This document shows positions 1-5,650 of a DNA stretch of 6,240 nt, piece by piece. Under the pieces are notes generated by a model that saw only the letters and a list, made by a program, of their open reading frames with translations, had not been told where the DNA came from and did not search any database. Every line of letters begins with the position of its first letter. Position 1 is the stretch's first letter. The stretch is from Gammaproteobacteria bacterium (GTDB lineage Bacteria; Pseudomonadota; Gammaproteobacteria; DSM-26407), in NCBI GenBank assembly GCA_028694565.1, contig JAQVKR010000167.1, positions 1 through 6,240 on the forward strand, in the 5' to 3' direction. The position numbers and the translations under genes were made by a program.

Positions 1-217
1 GGTGGTCGAGGAGCTGAACCGCTATCGCGCCGCCCCGGTGCGGCTGGGAGATCCCGCCCTCGCCGGGCTGCGGGTCAGCGGAAGGTTCTCCATCGGGGAT
101 TCGGACGGGCTGCTGCGGACCCTGGAGGCGGTCCTGCCGCTGACGGTCGTCCGGCGCGCCGACGGCTCCGTGGCGCTGCTCGCGCGGTCATCGCCCGGCG
201 GCGGCGGCGGAACGTGA
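1..217 (+). CDS. FecR-family protein, C-terminal fragment (5' end outside window)
   Basis: An open frame enters from the left edge (codons in phase from base 2) and stops at TGA 215-217, leaving about 71 residues. The visible part reads EELNRYRAAPVRLGDPALAG, then LRVSGRFSIGDSDGLLRTLE, then a region ending in a basic, alternating beta-like stretch and a Gly-rich tail. The run of ELNRY, a 'DPALAGLRVSG.F' motif and an 'LLR.LE..LPL' helix is the STN-like C-terminal domain found in FecR/PupR-type proteins. These are single-pass inner-membrane regulators that relay a TonB-receptor signal to an ECF sigma factor. The membrane segment and FecR core would lie upstream, so pairing with a FecI-like sigma factor or a receptor is inferred from the family and not seen. 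The GTG at base 2 is an internal Val codon, not a start. The assignment rests on motif recall over a short fragment. Confidence 0.75.
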   Translation, partial: VVEELNRYRAAPVRLGDPALAGLRVSGRFSIGDSDGLLRTLEAVLPLTVVRRADGSVALLARSSPGGGGGT

Positions 218-243
218 AACCGGGCGCCCGGCGGGAGTAACAT
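214..243 (+). promoter_or_regulatory. Candidate sigma-70 promoter for lptM-lysA with a palindrome in the spacer
   Basis: GTGAAA (214-219, 4 of 6 matches to TTGACA) and TAACAT (238-243, 4 of 6 to TATAAT) are separated by 18 bp. They would start transcription near base 250, giving a leader of about 20 nt that carries AGGGAG (259-264), six bases before the lptM ATG. The spacer contains a perfect 12-bp palindrome, CCGGGCGCCCGG (220-231). The -35 overlaps the fecR stop codon. Both boxes are only moderate matches. The palindrome could instead be a short hairpin ending the fecR transcript, although no strong T-tract follows directly (CTTTT comes later, at 248-252). Confidence 0.33.
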
Positions 244-270
244 ACGCCTTTTCGCACCAGGGAGTTTCCC

Positions 271-423
271 ATGAAGACCTGCTGGGCCCAGTACCTGCTC
301 TGGGGCGCCATCGCCGCCCTGGGGCTCCTGAGCATCCTCGCCACCGCAGGCTGCGGGCAGAAGGGCGATCTCTACCTGCCCGACCGGGAGCCGCCCGCCC
401 AGTCGCAGCCCGCCGACCGCTGA
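271..423 (+). CDS. lptM: LptM-type small outer-membrane lipoprotein (LPS translocon maturation chaperone)
   Basis: A 50-residue lipoprotein beginning MKTCWAQYLLWGAIAALGLL. A hydrophobic signal segment (about residues 8-26) leads to a lipobox, T25-A-G-C28, with Cys28 as the predicted lipidated residue. The mature part starts CGQKGDLYLP, the hallmark of the YifL/LptM family (CG-x-KG-x-LY-x-P), followed by a short Pro/Gln-rich tail. LptM binds the LptD/LptE translocon in the outer membrane and promotes correct LptD disulfide formation; this is family knowledge and is not shown here. The start is supported by AGGGAG six bases upstream. The stop (421-423) is three bases before the lysA ATG, so the two are very likely co-transcribed and translationally coupled. 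Thr instead of Leu at lipobox -3 is less usual, and there is an extra Cys at residue 4. The position directly before lysA is the conserved gammaproteobacterial arrangement. Confidence 0.9.
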   Translation: MKTCWAQYLLWGAIAALGLLSILATAGCGQKGDLYLPDREPPAQSQPADR

Positions 424-426
424 GCG

Positions 427-1686
427 ATGGACCACTTCCACTACCGGGACGGCGAACTGCTCGCCGAGGAGGTGCCGCTGGCGGCCATCGCCGCCGAGCA
501 CGGCACGCCCCTCTACGTCTACTCCCGCGCCACCCTGGAGCGTCACTGGCACGCCTTCGACCGGGCCCTGGAGGGCCATCCGCACCGCATCTGCTACGCG
601 GTGAAGGCCAACGGCAACCTGGGCGTGCTCAGCGTGCTGGCCCGGCTCGGCTCCGGCTTCGACATCGTCTCGGTGGGCGAGCTGGAGCGGGTGCTGGCCG
701 CGGGCGGCGACCCGGCGAAGGTGGTCTTCTCCGGCGTCGGCAAGCGCGAGGAGGAGATGCGCCGGGCCCTGGAGGTGGGCATCCACTGCTTCAACGTGGA
801 GTCGGAGGCGGAGCTGGAACGGCTCGACCGGGTGGCCGGCGAGCTCGGCACCCGGGCCCGGATCTCCCTGCGGGTGAATCCGGACGTGGACGCCCGCACC
901 CACCCCTACATCTCCACCGGGCTGAAGGAGAACAAGTTCGGCATCAGCATGGAGCGGGCCCCGGAGGCCTATGCCCGCGCCGCCGACCTGGCCCACCTCG
1001 AAGTGGTGGGCGTGGACTGCCATATCGGCTCCCAGCTCACCGACGTGACGCCGTTCGTGGATGCCCTGGAGCGGGTCATCGGCCTGGTGGACCGGCTCAA
1101 GTCCGACGGCATCCGGCTGCGCCACCTGGACATGGGCGGCGGGCTCGGCGTGCGCTACCGGGACGAGACGCCGCCGGAGCCCATCGTGCACGCCGCGGCC
1201 CTGCGCAACCTGCTGGAGGACCGTGCGCACCGGGATCTCGAGATCATCATCGAGCCGGGCCGCGCCATCGTCGCCAACGCCGGGGTGCTGCTGACCCGGG
1301 TGGAGTACCTCAAGCACACCGACCACAAGAACTTCGCCATCGTGGACGCGGCCATGAACGACCTGCTGCGCCCCTCGCTCTACGGCGCCTGGCAGGCGAT
1401 CCTGCCCCTCAGGCCCCGCACCGACCTGCCGCTCACCCTCTACGACGTGGTGGGCCCGGTGTGCGAAACGGGCGACTTCCTGGGCAAGGAGCGGGAGCTG
1501 GCGCTCGCGGAGGGCGATCTGCTGGCGGTGCGCTCGGCCGGCGCCTACGGCTTCACCATGAGCTCCAACTACAACGCCCGCCCCCGCGCCGCGGAGGTGC
1601 TGGTGGACGGCGCCGCGACCCACCTGGTGCGGCGGCGCGAGCGCGTCGAGGAGCTCTTCGCCGGCGAATCGCTGCCGCCGGCCTGA
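427..1686 (+). CDS. lysA: Diaminopimelate decarboxylase
   Basis: A 419-residue cytoplasmic PLP enzyme (fold-type III, Orn/DAP/Arg decarboxylase group 2) that decarboxylates meso-diaminopimelate to L-lysine, the last step of lysine synthesis. The N-terminal alanine-racemase-like barrel carries the Schiff-base lysine in YAVKAN (Lys60). HIGSQ (199-203), the glycine-rich phosphate-binding GGGLGV (237-242) and EPGR (276-279) follow. The C-terminal beta domain holds CETGD (346-350), whose Cys and Glu contribute to the active site across the dimer, and AGAYG with Tyr374 near the cofactor. Length and all key residues match functional LysA. There is no clear Shine-Dalgarno before ATG 427. The lptM stop is three bases away, so initiation probably depends on coupling. 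Downstream lies a convergent hairpin rather than dapF, which is the usual next gene in related genomes. Confidence 0.97.
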   Translation: MDHFHYRDGELLAEEVPLAAIAAEHGTPLYVYSRATLERHWHAFDRALEGHPHRICYAVKANGNLGVLSVLARLGSGFDIVSVGELERVLAAGGDPAKVVFSGVGKREEEMRRALEVGIHCFNVESEAELERLDRVAGELGTRARISLRVNPDVDARTHPYISTGLKENKFGISMERAPEAYARAADLAHLEVVGVDCHIGSQLTDVTPFVDALERVIGLVDRLKSDGIRLRHLDMGGGLGVRYRDETPPEPIVHAAALRNLLEDRAHRDLEIIIEPGRAIVANAGVLLTRVEYLKHTDHKNFAIVDAAMNDLLRPSLYGAWQAILPLRPRTDLPLTLYDVVGPVCETGDFLGKERELALAEGDLLAVRSAGAYGFTMSSNYNARPRAAEVLVDGAATHLVRRRERVEELFAGESLPPA

Positions 1687-1692
1687 GCGTGC

Positions 1693-1732
1693 CCGGTCAG
1701 GCCGGGGGACGAAGGGCGGCGCGGCCTGCCGG
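1693..1732. terminator. Candidate bidirectional hairpin between lysA and the convergent BamE-like gene
   Basis: The left arm CCGGTCAGGCC (1693-1703) pairs with GGCCTGCCGG (1723-1732) over 10 bp with one bulged T (1697), around a 19-nt loop. It fills almost the whole 49-bp gap between the lysA stop (1686) and the stop of the opposing gene (1736), where a shared transcription barrier would be expected. Neither side has a U-tract, so intrinsic termination would be weak. A second, smaller option, CCCGG-TCAGG-CCGGG (1692-1706), competes with the left arm. The structure is read by eye and its free energy was not calculated. Confidence 0.42.
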
Positions 1733-1735
1733 ACC

Positions 1736-2038
1736 CTAGCGCCAGGCGGGGGTGCGCTCCAGGCGGATGACCACCCCGTCGTGGCCGAAGATGATGCGGG
1801 TGAGCCAGTCGCCCGAGTAGCTGCCGTCCGGGATGTAGTACCAGGTGCGGCGATCCACGCCCCAGGGACCGCCGCTGGCGCTGACCCAGTCCGGCGGCCC
1901 CACCCGCATCAGGATCTCCGCCTCGTCCATGCCCTCGCGGAGCAGGCGGTACTCGCCGAAGGGTATGGCCCCCGCCGGCGCCAGCGCCGGCAGGCCCAGC
2001 AGGATGGCGGCCAGCGCCGCCCGCAGGCAACCGTTCAC
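1736..2038 (-). CDS. Small exported protein with a BamE/OmlA (SmpA)-like domain, function unknown
   Basis: A 100-residue protein. The chosen start is GTG 2036-2038, because GGGGGGTGA just upstream resembles the full Shine-Dalgarno with about five bases of spacing. A second GTG at 2042-2044 would add two residues. Residues 5-24 (LRAALAAILLGLPALAPAGA) form a signal peptide with probable cleavage after A-G-A, leaving a mature start IPFGEYR. There is no lipobox: Cys4 precedes the hydrophobic stretch. The mature part has LREGMDEAEILMRVGPPDW, then two aromatic strands (RRTWYYIPDG; DWLTRIIFGHDG) and VVIRLER. The 'L..GM...E....GPP' helix followed by W.Y and 'F..G.V..I.R' strands is the pattern of the BamE/OmlA small alpha/beta fold. 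Such domains occur in the BAM complex and in unrelated periplasmic proteins, so no specific job is claimed. It is transcribed away from dapF and toward lysA, interrupting their usual run. Confidence 0.8.
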   Translation of the reverse strand: MNGCLRAALAAILLGLPALAPAGAIPFGEYRLLREGMDEAEILMRVGPPDWVSASGGPWGVDRRTWYYIPDGSYSGDWLTRIIFGHDGVVIRLERTPAWR

Positions 2039-2269
2039 GTTCACCCCCCGGGACGAAGCCCGATGGCCTATCCGGCGGAACCGTCCGCGGCCCGGCGCGC
2101 GGGCGCGCCCGATCGGTCGGCGGCTCCCTATCCGGTTTGATGCCGCCGCCGCCGCGAAGTTTAATGTGCCGCACCCGCCGACGCCCGCCGCAGGGGCCCA
2201 CGGCGCTGGCGGGGAGACTCCCCCGGGAGCGGGCTTTGCATTGGCCGGCGCTGCCGGTAATCTTGGCCG
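2039..2269. other. Divergent intergenic region between the BamE-like gene and dapF
   Basis: This 231-bp region carries the control sequences of two divergent genes. Visible elements are: the GTG-proximal Shine-Dalgarno of the minus-strand gene; two copies of CCTATCCGG (2067-2075 and 2127-2135) exactly 60 bp apart; a 10-bp palindrome GGGCGCGCCC (2101-2110) followed by CCGATCGG; an odd palindrome GGGGAG-A-CTCCCC (2211-2223); and the dapF promoter candidate. An A/T-richer patch at about 2157-2165 (AAGTTTAAT) breaks the G+C-rich run and could belong to the minus-strand promoter, but no convincing -35/-10 pair could be assigned there. I see no RNA gene or additional coding region. Confidence 0.6.
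2236..2263 (+). promoter_or_regulatory. Candidate dapF promoter, possibly giving a leaderless transcript
   Basis: TTGCAT (2236-2241; 3 of 6 to TTGACA, including the TTG core) and TAATCT (2258-2263; 3 of 6 to TATAAT) are 16 bp apart in a locally less G+C-rich patch. Seven bases past the -10 lies base 2270, the A of the dapF ATG. No purine-rich Shine-Dalgarno precedes either possible dapF start, which agrees with a leaderless or near-leaderless mRNA. dapF cannot be read from lysA because an oppositely oriented gene and a hairpin intervene, so a promoter somewhere in 2045-2269 is required. Confidence 0.4.
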
Positions 2270-3103
2270 ATGACAGTGAAATTCACCAAGATGCACGGCC
2301 TCGGCAACGACTTCGTGGTCATCGACGCCGTCACCCAGCGGGTCCGGATGAGCCCGGAGCTGGCGCGGCAGCTGGCCGATCGCCACTTCGGCGTCGGCTG
2401 CGACCAGGTGCTGGTGGTGGAGCCGCCCCACAGCCCGGAAACCGATTTCTGTTACCGTATCTTCAATGCCGACGGCAGCGAAGTGGAGCAGTGCGGCAAC
2501 GGCGCGCGCTGTTTCGCCCGCTTCGTCCGCGACCACGGCCTGACCATGAAGCGGCGCATCAGCGTGGAGACCCGGGGTGGGGCGATCACCCTGCGGGTGG
2601 AGCCCGACGGCCAGGTGACGGTGAACATGGGCCGGCCGCGGTTCGAACCCGCCGCCCTGCCCTTCCAGGCCGACCACGCCCGGAAGCGCTATACGCTGGA
2701 GCTGGAGGACGGGCCGGTCAGCTTCGCCGCGGTGTCCATGGGCAATCCCCACGCGGTCATCCGCGTCGACAGCGTGGACAGCGCCCCGGTGGCGCGGCTC
2801 GGGCCCGCCCTGCAGGCCCACCCGGCCTTCCCGAAGAGCGTCAACGTGGGATTCATGGAGGTGGTGCGCCGGGATCACATCCGCCTGCGGGTCTTCGAGC
2901 GGGGCGCGGGCGAAACGCTGGCCTGCGGCACCGGCGCCTGCGCCGCGGTGGCGGCCGGCCGCCAGCTGGGCTGGCTGGCGGAGCGGGTGCGGGTGGACCT
3001 CCCGGGCGGGCGGCTGAGCATCCGCTGGCAGGGCGGGCGCAAGCACCCCGTCTGGATGACCGGACCCGCGACCCGGGTCTTCGAGGGACAACTGGAGCTA
3101 TGA
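2270..3103 (+). CDS. dapF: Diaminopimelate epimerase
   Basis: A 277-residue cytoplasmic, cofactor-independent epimerase that converts LL- to meso-diaminopimelate for peptidoglycan and for LysA. The N-terminal signature [13 protein letters not shown] is at residues 7-19. The two-base catalytic cysteines are Cys75 in EQCGNGAR and Cys219 in ACGTGAC. MGNPHAV (157-163) and the C-terminal 'VWMTGPA' (261-267) are also typical. The family has two pseudo-symmetric halves of about 130 residues, and both are complete here. ATG 2270 is preferred as the start. GTG 2276 would give VKFTKMHG, which lines up with the E. coli start (MQFSKMHG) and would place the cysteines at 73 and 217, as in E. coli. Neither start has a ribosome-binding site. 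The stop overlaps the next start as ATGA, so DUF484 and xerC follow in one operon. Confidence 0.97.
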   Translation: MTVKFTKMHGLGNDFVVIDAVTQRVRMSPELARQLADRHFGVGCDQVLVVEPPHSPETDFCYRIFNADGSEVEQCGNGARCFARFVRDHGLTMKRRISVETRGGAITLRVEPDGQVTVNMGRPRFEPAALPFQADHARKRYTLELEDGPVSFAAVSMGNPHAVIRVDSVDSAPVARLGPALQAHPAFPKSVNVGFMEVVRRDHIRLRVFERGAGETLACGTGACAAVAAGRQLGWLAERVRVDLPGGRLSIRWQGGRKHPVWMTGPATRVFEGQLEL

Positions 3104-3801
3104 GCAAGAACAAACCGGCGGCCAGCGACCAGGCCGGCTGCGACGAGAAGGGGGTCGCGGCCTACCTGCGCGCCCACCCCGACTTCTTCACCTACCACAG
3201 CGATCTCCTGGCCGAGATCAACGTTCCCCACGTGACCGGCAGCGCGGTCTCCCTGGTGGAGCGCCAGGTGACCATCCTGCGCGATCAGAACCGCCAGCTG
3301 CGCCGGCGCATCATGGAGATGGTGGAGGCGGCGCGGGAGAACGATCGCCTGCTGGAGCGGCTGCAGCGCTTCACCCTCGGGCTGATGGAGCTGGAGCGCC
3401 TGGAGGATCTGCCCGTCCGGGTCCTGCGCGATCTGCGCGAGGAGTTCGATGCCGACCGGGCGGTCCTGCGCCTGTTCCTGGAACCGGCCCCGGGCGGCGA
3501 GGCCCCGGAGTTCACCCGGCGGGAGGCGGCCGAGCCGGCGCTGGGGAACGTCCTGCGCTCCGGCAAGCCGGTCTGCGGGCGGCCCAAGCCCTCCCAGCTC
3601 CTCTACCTGTTCGGCGAACAGGCCGATCTCATCTGCTCCGCCGCCCTCATCCCCCTGGGCGGGCACGGCGAGACCGGGATCCTGGCGGTGGGCAGCTACG
3701 ACGAACAGCGCTTCCACCCGGAGATGGGCAAGCTGTTCCTCGGCCACATCGGCGCGGCGGTGGCGGCGGCGGCCGAGCGGCTGGCGGCACGGAGCGGCTG
3801 A
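3100..3801 (+). CDS. DUF484 family protein (YigA-like), GAF-like fold
   Basis: A 233-residue protein with no signal peptide or membrane segment. The N-terminal family signature is [19 protein letters not shown] (19-37) followed by INVPH and [11 protein letters not shown] (47-57). Residues about 52-103 are charged and heptad-like ([20 protein letters not shown] and onward), suggesting a coiled-coil helix. The C-terminal half (about 105-230) resembles a small GAF-like domain, with RAVLRLFL, a conserved '[17 protein letters not shown]' core and [15 protein letters not shown] near the end. The biochemical role of the family is not established. Its fixed place between dapF and xerC is the main clue and suggests a link with cell-wall or division processes, but that is inference. 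The start overlaps the dapF stop by 4 nt (ATGA), with GGAG at 3094-3097 and GAGGGA at 3083-3088. The stop shares one base with the xerC ATG. Confidence 0.93.
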   Translation: MSKNKPAASDQAGCDEKGVAAYLRAHPDFFTYHSDLLAEINVPHVTGSAVSLVERQVTILRDQNRQLRRRIMEMVEAARENDRLLERLQRFTLGLMELERLEDLPVRVLRDLREEFDADRAVLRLFLEPAPGGEAPEFTRREAAEPALGNVLRSGKPVCGRPKPSQLLYLFGEQADLICSAALIPLGGHGETGILAVGSYDEQRFHPEMGKLFLGHIGAAVAAAAERLAARSG

Positions 3802-4712
3802 TGCCCTCCTCCCTGGACGCGGACATCGAACGCTACCTCGGGCACCTGCGCGACGAGCGCAACCTCTCTCCCCACACACGCGCCGGCTACGGCCGGGATC
3901 TGCGCGCCGCCGCCGCCTTCTTCGCCGCGCGCGGCGCCGGCGCCTGGACCCGGCTCAGCGTCCACGACGTCCGCGCCCTGGTGGCGGAGCGCCACCGCGC
4001 CGGGCTCTCCGGGCGCAGCCTGCAGCGGCTGCTGGCGGCCCTGCGGGCCCTCTACAACTGGCTGGCCCGCGAGGGCCGCGCGCCGCAGAATCCCGCCCTC
4101 GGGGTGCGCGCCCCCAAGGTCCGGCGCCGGCTGCCCGAGACCCTCGACGTGGACCAGGCCGCCCGCCTGCTCGACTTCGACGGCGGGGATCCCCTCGCGG
4201 TGCGCTACCGGGCGCTGCTGGAGCTGCTCTACTCCTCCGGCCTGCGCCTGGCCGAGGTGACGGGCCTCGATCTCCAGGATCTGGACCTGCGCGACGGCAC
4301 CGTCAGGGTGATCGGCAAGGGGCGCAAGACCCGCGTGGTGCCGGTGGGGCGGCTGGCGCGGGAGGCCCTGGGCGCCTGGCTGCGGCTCCGGGCCGGGCTC
4401 GCCGCCGCGGGGGAGACCGCCGTGTTCACCGGCCGCGGCGGCCGCCGCCTCGGCCCGCGGGCGGTGCAGCAGCGGGTGCGCCGCCGGGCCCTGCGGCAGG
4501 GGCTGGAAGTTCCCCTGCACCCGCATATGCTGCGCCACTCCTTCGCCAGCCACCTGCTGGAGTCGAGCGGCGATCTGCGCGCCGTGCAGGAGCTGCTCGG
4601 CCACGCCGACATCGGCACCACCCAGATCTACACCCATCTCGACTTCCAGCACCTCGCCCGCGTCTACGACCAGGCCCATCCGCGGGCGCGGCGCAAGAAA
4701 AGCCACGAATAA
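3801..4712 (+). CDS. xerC: Tyrosine recombinase XerC
   Basis: A 303-residue site-specific recombinase that, with XerD, resolves chromosome dimers at dif under FtsK control. The N-terminal SAM-like core-binding domain covers about residues 5-90 ([17 protein letters not shown] at 10-26). The catalytic domain runs from about 113 to 295 and has the full set: Arg149 in SSGLRLAE, Lys173 in GKGRKTR, His242 and Arg245 in [10 protein letters not shown], His268 in [15 protein letters not shown], and nucleophile Tyr277. Spacing matches XerC/XerD. Position after dapF-DUF484 favours XerC over XerD or an integrase. ATG 3801 overlaps the DUF484 stop by one base (TGATG), with GGAG at 3791-3794. The last residues (RRKKSHE) are encoded at the edge of the repeat that fills the following gap, so the tail may have been shaped by that insertion. 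The HAD-hydrolase gene that often follows xerC is absent. Confidence 0.95.
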   Translation: MPSSLDADIERYLGHLRDERNLSPHTRAGYGRDLRAAAAFFAARGAGAWTRLSVHDVRALVAERHRAGLSGRSLQRLLAALRALYNWLAREGRAPQNPALGVRAPKVRRRLPETLDVDQAARLLDFDGGDPLAVRYRALLELLYSSGLRLAEVTGLDLQDLDLRDGTVRVIGKGRKTRVVPVGRLAREALGAWLRLRAGLAAAGETAVFTGRGGRRLGPRAVQQRVRRRALRQGLEVPLHPHMLRHSFASHLLESSGDLRAVQELLGHADIGTTQIYTHLDFQHLARVYDQAHPRARRKKSHE

Positions 4713-4734
4713 CGCCGATTGACCGCCGATCGAC
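4713..4734 (+). repeat. 11-bp tandem direct repeat directly after the xerC stop
   Basis: CGCCGATTGAC (4713-4723) is followed immediately by CGCCGATCGAC (4724-4734), with one mismatch in 11. The pattern decays outward on both sides: the preceding 'CCACGAATAA' (within the xerC end) and the following 'GTTGATTTT' fit the same period of about 11 bp (a GATT or GAAT core each turn). The second unit is also the start of the left arm of the larger inverted repeat. Confidence 0.75.
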
Positions 4735-4854
4735 GTTGATTTTCTTCATTTTGATTGCGACGGACTCGCCGTCCGCGGGGGATGGCGGCCCCGGCTGCGC
4801 ATGCCGGCCTTGCCGGGGATAAACGATTCAGCGCAAATCAACGTCAATCGGCGG
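4723..4854. repeat. Inverted-repeat element filling the xerC-tesA convergent gap
   Basis: The left arm 4723-4742 and right arm 4835-4854 are 20 bp long and complementary except at one pair (C4731 opposite A4846, which becomes a G-U wobble in minus-strand RNA). The arm core is GACGTTGATTT. The 92-bp interior has further dyads: CGGAC-TCGCC-GTCCG (4761-4775), CCCCGGC (4789-4795) with GCCGGGG (4812-4818), and a competing CCGGC/GCCGG pair (4791-4795/4803-4807). The interior start (about 4740-4760, TTTTCTTCATTTTGATTG) is strikingly A/T-rich for this genome. The element contains no credible ORF and no transposase. It most resembles a dispersed intergenic palindromic repeat or small MITE-like element. 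It could also act as a two-way terminator for xerC (stop 4712) and tesA (stop 4883). Whether it is repeated elsewhere cannot be seen here. Confidence 0.7.
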
Positions 4855-4882
4855 CGAATTCAGCCGCTTTTCCAACGCCGGT

Positions 4883-5509
4883 TCACAGCAGCGGGGCGAG
4901 GGCGGGCCAGACGTTCTCCAGCAGGCGGGGCTGGGCCTCGGCGGTGGGGTGGATGCCGTCCTCCTGCATCAGCCCGTCGTCGCCGCCGACACCGTCGAGC
5001 AAGCGGGGCACCAGCGGCACGCCGCGGCTCCGGGCCACCTCCCGGAACACGGCGGCGAAGGCGTCGATGTAGGCCGGACCGTAGTTGGGCGGCAGGCGCA
5101 CCCCCACCAGCAGCACCCGGGCATCCCGCTCCCCGGCCAGGTCCACCATCGCCTCCAGGTTGGCGCGCATCTCCTCCGGGGAGATGCCGCGCAGCCCGTC
5201 GTTGCCGCCCAGCTCGATCACCACCAGGGCCGGCCGCCAGCGGTCCAGCAATTCCGGCAGCCGGGCCCGGCCGCCGCGGGTGGTGTCGCCGCTGATGCTC
5301 GCGTTCACCACCCGCCACGGCCGGCCGTCGCCGCTGAGCCGCCGCTCCAGCCGCGCCACCCAGCCCCGGGCGGGATCGATGCCGTAGCCGGCGCTGAGGC
5401 TGTCACCCAGCACCAGCAGCGCCGGGGCGGAGGAGTCGGCCGCGGCCGGCAGCCCCCAGGCGCCCAGGGCGAGCAGCAGGATGGCCAGGCCGTGGTGCAG
5501 TCGGGGCAT
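4883..5509 (-). CDS. tesA: TesA-like SGNH hydrolase: periplasmic thioesterase / lysophospholipase L1 / arylesterase
   Basis: A 208-residue precursor, the same length as E. coli TesA. The signal peptide covers about residues 1-24 (LAILLLALGAWGLPAAA), so the mature enzyme should be periplasmic. All SGNH blocks are present: block I GDSLSAGYGI with nucleophile Ser37, block II SGDTTRGG with Gly74, block III GGND with Asn103, and block V DGIHP with Asp184 and His187. The TesA-typical VRLPPNYGPAY lies at 137-147. Substrates in the family are acyl thioesters, lysophospholipids and short esters, and the natural substrate is uncertain. The ATG at 5509 has no clear ribosome-binding site, but the signal peptide fits it. 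In many relatives tesA is divergent from an ABC-transporter ATPase gene (ybbA). Here it is divergent from a response regulator, with a shared 231-bp control region. Confidence 0.94.
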   Translation of the reverse strand: MPRLHHGLAILLLALGAWGLPAAADSSAPALLVLGDSLSAGYGIDPARGWVARLERRLSGDGRPWRVVNASISGDTTRGGRARLPELLDRWRPALVVIELGGNDGLRGISPEEMRANLEAMVDLAGERDARVLLVGVRLPPNYGPAYIDAFAAVFREVARSRGVPLVPRLLDGVGGDDGLMQEDGIHPTAEAQPRLLENVWPALAPLL

Positions 5510-5590
5510 GGGCAGGGTTCTCGGGCTGTCGGTGGTCGGGGTCCCCGCCGCGTCGCACCGGGCGCCGTGACGGCGGCACGGCCCGGCGGG

Positions 5591-5607
5591 ATTAAGACGG
5601 GCTTAAG
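5591..5607. promoter_or_regulatory. PmrA-box-like direct repeat (TTAAG half-sites, 11-bp period)
   Basis: On the plus strand the site reads ATTAAG-ACGGG-CTTAAG, and on the minus strand CTTAAG-CCCGT-CTTAAT. Half-sites of TTAA(G/T) repeated every 11 bp are the known binding pattern of PmrA/BasR (YTTAAK-N5-YTTAAK as I recall it), and related OmpR-family regulators use similar repeats. The minus-strand reading (toward tesA) fits that consensus at every specified position, and the plus-strand reading differs only in its first base. Two A/T-rich hexamers in such G+C-rich surroundings stand out. The neighbouring response regulator belongs to this family, so autoregulation and/or control of tesA is a natural inference. 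Confidence 0.6.
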
Positions 5608-5650
5608 CCGTTCCCGTTAGGGTGATCGCCAATGTCGATAGCGGTGAGGC

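Noticed and set aside
22..1623. 533-codon open frame antisense to lysA
   Set aside because: It reads as low-complexity His/Ala/Gly/Val/Gln-rich sequence with no domain, as is normal for the reverse frame of a very G+C-rich gene. lysA on the plus strand has all catalytic motifs.
2045..3091. Long N-terminal extension of the minus-strand BamE-like gene through the antisense of dapF
   Set aside because: The extension is a shadow of dapF. The real protein begins at a GTG with a Shine-Dalgarno-like sequence and an immediate signal peptide.
2137..3099. In-frame N-terminal extension of the DUF484 protein across dapF (would be 554 residues)
   Set aside because: The extra part is the +1 frame of dapF with no recognisable domain. 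The DUF484 family start coincides with ATG 3100 in the ATGA overlap.
2875..3879. Open frame antisense to DUF484
   Set aside because: Composition typical of a shadow frame (Gln/Ala/Leu/Val/His repeats), no start context, and DUF484 signatures on the plus strand.
3696..4706. 336-codon frame antisense to xerC
   Set aside because: A shadow frame with no domain. All XerC catalytic residues are on the plus strand.
3449..4822. 457-codon plus-strand frame overlapping DUF484 and xerC
   Set aside because: An Arg/Pro/Ala/Gly-rich out-of-frame translation. The XerC and DUF484 frames explain this DNA.
4713..4882. CRISPR or phage attachment site in the xerC-tesA gap
   Set aside because: Only two adjacent 11-bp units with no spacers, no tRNA and no integrase remnant. 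The adjacent recombinase is the housekeeping XerC in its normal neighbourhood.
5564..5582. Hairpin GCCGTG/CACGGC as a riboswitch or terminator for tesA
   Set aside because: A single 6-bp stem without a U-tract or any known aptamer core, and expected by chance in G+C-rich DNA.
4949..5620. 223-codon plus-strand frame across tesA
   Set aside because: Antisense of a complete SGNH enzyme. His/Gln/Gly-rich low complexity.
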